Source: Clostridiales bacterium (GTDB lineage: Bacteria; Bacillota; Clostridia; Lachnospirales; Lachnospiraceae). From it: 7,583 bases of DNA. The stretch spans positions 1-7,583 of the forward strand of contig JAJUHH010000133.1 in assembly GCA_029267975.1 (NCBI GenBank), in the 5' to 3' direction. This document shows positions 6,527 through 7,583 of the stretch, one piece after another. Under the pieces are notes generated by a model, which saw only the letters and a program-made list of their open reading frames with translations, had not been told where the DNA came from and ran no database searches. Position 1 is the first letter of the stretch, and each line of letters starts with the position of its first letter. A program made the position numbers and the translations under genes.

Positions 6527-6531
6527 GGCTT
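6506..6531 (-). terminator. Weak candidate terminator of the fucosidase gene
   Basis: Just past the fucosidase stop, AAGCC (6527-6531) can pair with GGCTT (6509-6513) on the minus strand, and T's follow to 6506. The stem is only 5 bp with a 13-nt loop, and it overlaps the promoter above, so read-through is likely. Confidence 0.3.
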
Positions 6532-6536
6532 GTGTA

Positions 6537-7583
6537 TTAATCAACCAGTATCTTGAATACGACAGGAAACGATGAAGCTATCCCCTTTGTTTTTATGATT
6601 AAGGCTTCCTCCTCCTGCTTCCAGCTCACAATAGAGCCATCAAACCCAAGAGCAGTCACATCCTTGATAATACCGTGAAAATGCGGCTTATGGGAGGCAT
6701 CTCTGTTTGCCAGTGACTTTATCCTGACCACACCATCCTCCGGGAAAGCAAGCACGGTGGCATAGAGATAGGATCCCCTCACTGTAAATCGTATGTCCTC
6801 ACTGCTATATTGCTTCCTGACACCATCGGAGAATTGACCCTCCTCTATCTTCGTTGGTCCTTCTCCGGATAGCCTCCAGACACGGGAATCATAGATTGCC
6901 TCTCCATTTACCTTAAGCCATTCACCAATCTGCAGTAATATAGACTTATCCTCTTCCGGAATTGTACCGTCACACTTTGGTCCGATATTGAGCAGCAGGG
7001 TTCCATTTTTGCTTACGATGTCCACCAGATCGCAGACTATCTCCTGAGCCGGCTTATAGTCATTGTTTGTGGTATAGCACCAGGAATTACGGGCTACTGC
7101 TGTATCTGTCTGCCAGTAGTAGGGCTTTGCCTCCGCAAACTGCCCACGCTCAATATCTACCACAGCACATCCAAATTGGAAGGCATCGTGCTTATAATTA
7201 ATCACAACCTCCTGTCCCCATTCCTTGGCACGGTTATAATAGTAGGCAGCAAATTTCTTCAGATAAGGCTTCACAGCGCTGTGCTGGATCCACCAGTCAA
7301 AATAAACAATACTGGGCTTTTGCAGGTCAACAAGCTCACAGCAGCGGCATAACCAGTCCTCCAGGAATTCCTGGCTTGGCGCAGGACTGAACAAGTCCTG
7401 ATGGCCGTATTCTTTCATGGAAGGCCAATAGAAATCTCCTCTTTGCAAAGGCTCCTTGATATCACTGTCAAATTCTTTCCCATGACTCATAAAGAACCAA
7501 TGCTCCACCCTATGGGAAGAATTACCGAATACAAGGCCTTCCTGCCTTACAGCCTTGCCAAGGTCAGCAAGGATATTCCGCTT
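6537..7583 (-). CDS. GH29 alpha-L-fucosidase, C-terminal 348 residues (N-terminus outside window)
   Basis: Glycoside hydrolase family 29 enzymes remove alpha-linked L-fucose from glycans by a retaining mechanism. The frame is open from the right edge at 7583 to the TAA at 6539-6537. The GTG at 7508 is an internal valine, not the start. In fragment numbering: GLVFGNSSHRVEHWFFMSHG (16-35) is a GH29 active-site strand; SIVYFDWWI (91-99) holds the expected nucleophile Asp96 (codon 7298-7296); YYWQTDTAVARNSWCY (155-170) is the conserved W...SW.Y region; and SKNGTLLLNIGPKCDGTIPE (191-210) with IGEWLKVNGEAIY (219-231) is the family signature closing the barrel. Residues from about 245 form the usual C-terminal beta domain. 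Roughly 100 or more N-terminal residues are missing, so localisation cannot be judged. No other glycan gene is visible here, but the gene suggests use of host or plant fucosides. Confidence 0.92.
   Translation of the reverse strand, partial: KRNILADLGKAVRQEGLVFGNSSHRVEHWFFMSHGKEFDSDIKEPLQRGDFYWPSMKEYGHQDLFSPAPSQEFLEDWLCRCCELVDLQKPSIVYFDWWIQHSAVKPYLKKFAAYYYNRAKEWGQEVVINYKHDAFQFGCAVVDIERGQFAEAKPYYWQTDTAVARNSWCYTTNNDYKPAQEIVCDLVDIVSKNGTLLLNIGPKCDGTIPEEDKSILLQIGEWLKVNGEAIYDSRVWRLSGEGPTKIEEGQFSDGVRKQYSSEDIRFTVRGSYLYATVLAFPEDGVVRIKSLANRDASHKPHFHGIIKDVTALGFDGSIVSWKQEEEALIIKTKGIASSFPVVFKILVD

Overview
The window looks like chromosomal DNA of a Gram-positive anaerobe of the class Clostridia, probably a Lachnospiraceae-like gut or plant-polysaccharide bacterium. 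This is inferred from moderate GC content, strong AAGGAG/GGAGG ribosome binding sites, a Bacillus/Clostridium-type LexA-like box, and the gene mix (GH29 fucosidase, PT-linker secreted protein, EamA transporter, DUF362 protein). The species cannot be fixed from the sequence alone.

All five protein genes lie on the minus strand, so they are read from high to low coordinates. First (7583-6537) is the C-terminal part of a GH29 alpha-L-fucosidase that enters from the right edge. Second (6459-5689) is a small exported protein with a proline/threonine linker and a probable NTF2-like domain; it has its own promoter candidate. Third (5664-4801), only 24 nt further on, is a ten-helix EamA-type transporter whose two halves align without a gap. 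These last two probably form an operon that ends at a clear intrinsic terminator at 4678-4639, after a stretch of about 33-nt tandem repeats. Fourth (4417-3515) is a stand-alone DUF362 protein without Fe-S ligands. Fifth (3207 to the left edge) is the first 1069 residues of an Lhr-type superfamily 2 helicase. It is open throughout and truncated only by the window.

Two intergenic regions exceed 300 nt. The one between DUF362 and lhr (3208-3514) carries a 201-bp imperfect palindrome with 14-bp terminal inverted repeats, which looks like a MITE-type element, and the lhr promoter. A near-consensus LexA (SOS) operator lies over the -35 and spacer of that promoter. The one between DUF362 and the transporter (4433-4800) carries the DUF362 promoter candidate, a 10-bp palindrome, the terminator and the tandem repeats.

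There is no sign that the five genes form one pathway. The fucosidase suggests fucosylated-glycan use. The exported protein and transporter are a small membrane/envelope unit of unknown substrate. Lhr is a DNA-repair or RNA-processing helicase that the promoter suggests is damage-inducible. The most interesting signals are the LexA-like box at lhr, the large palindromic element, the fused-duplicate transporter and a terminator-like hairpin inside its coding sequence. I see no convincing wholly new multi-gene system.
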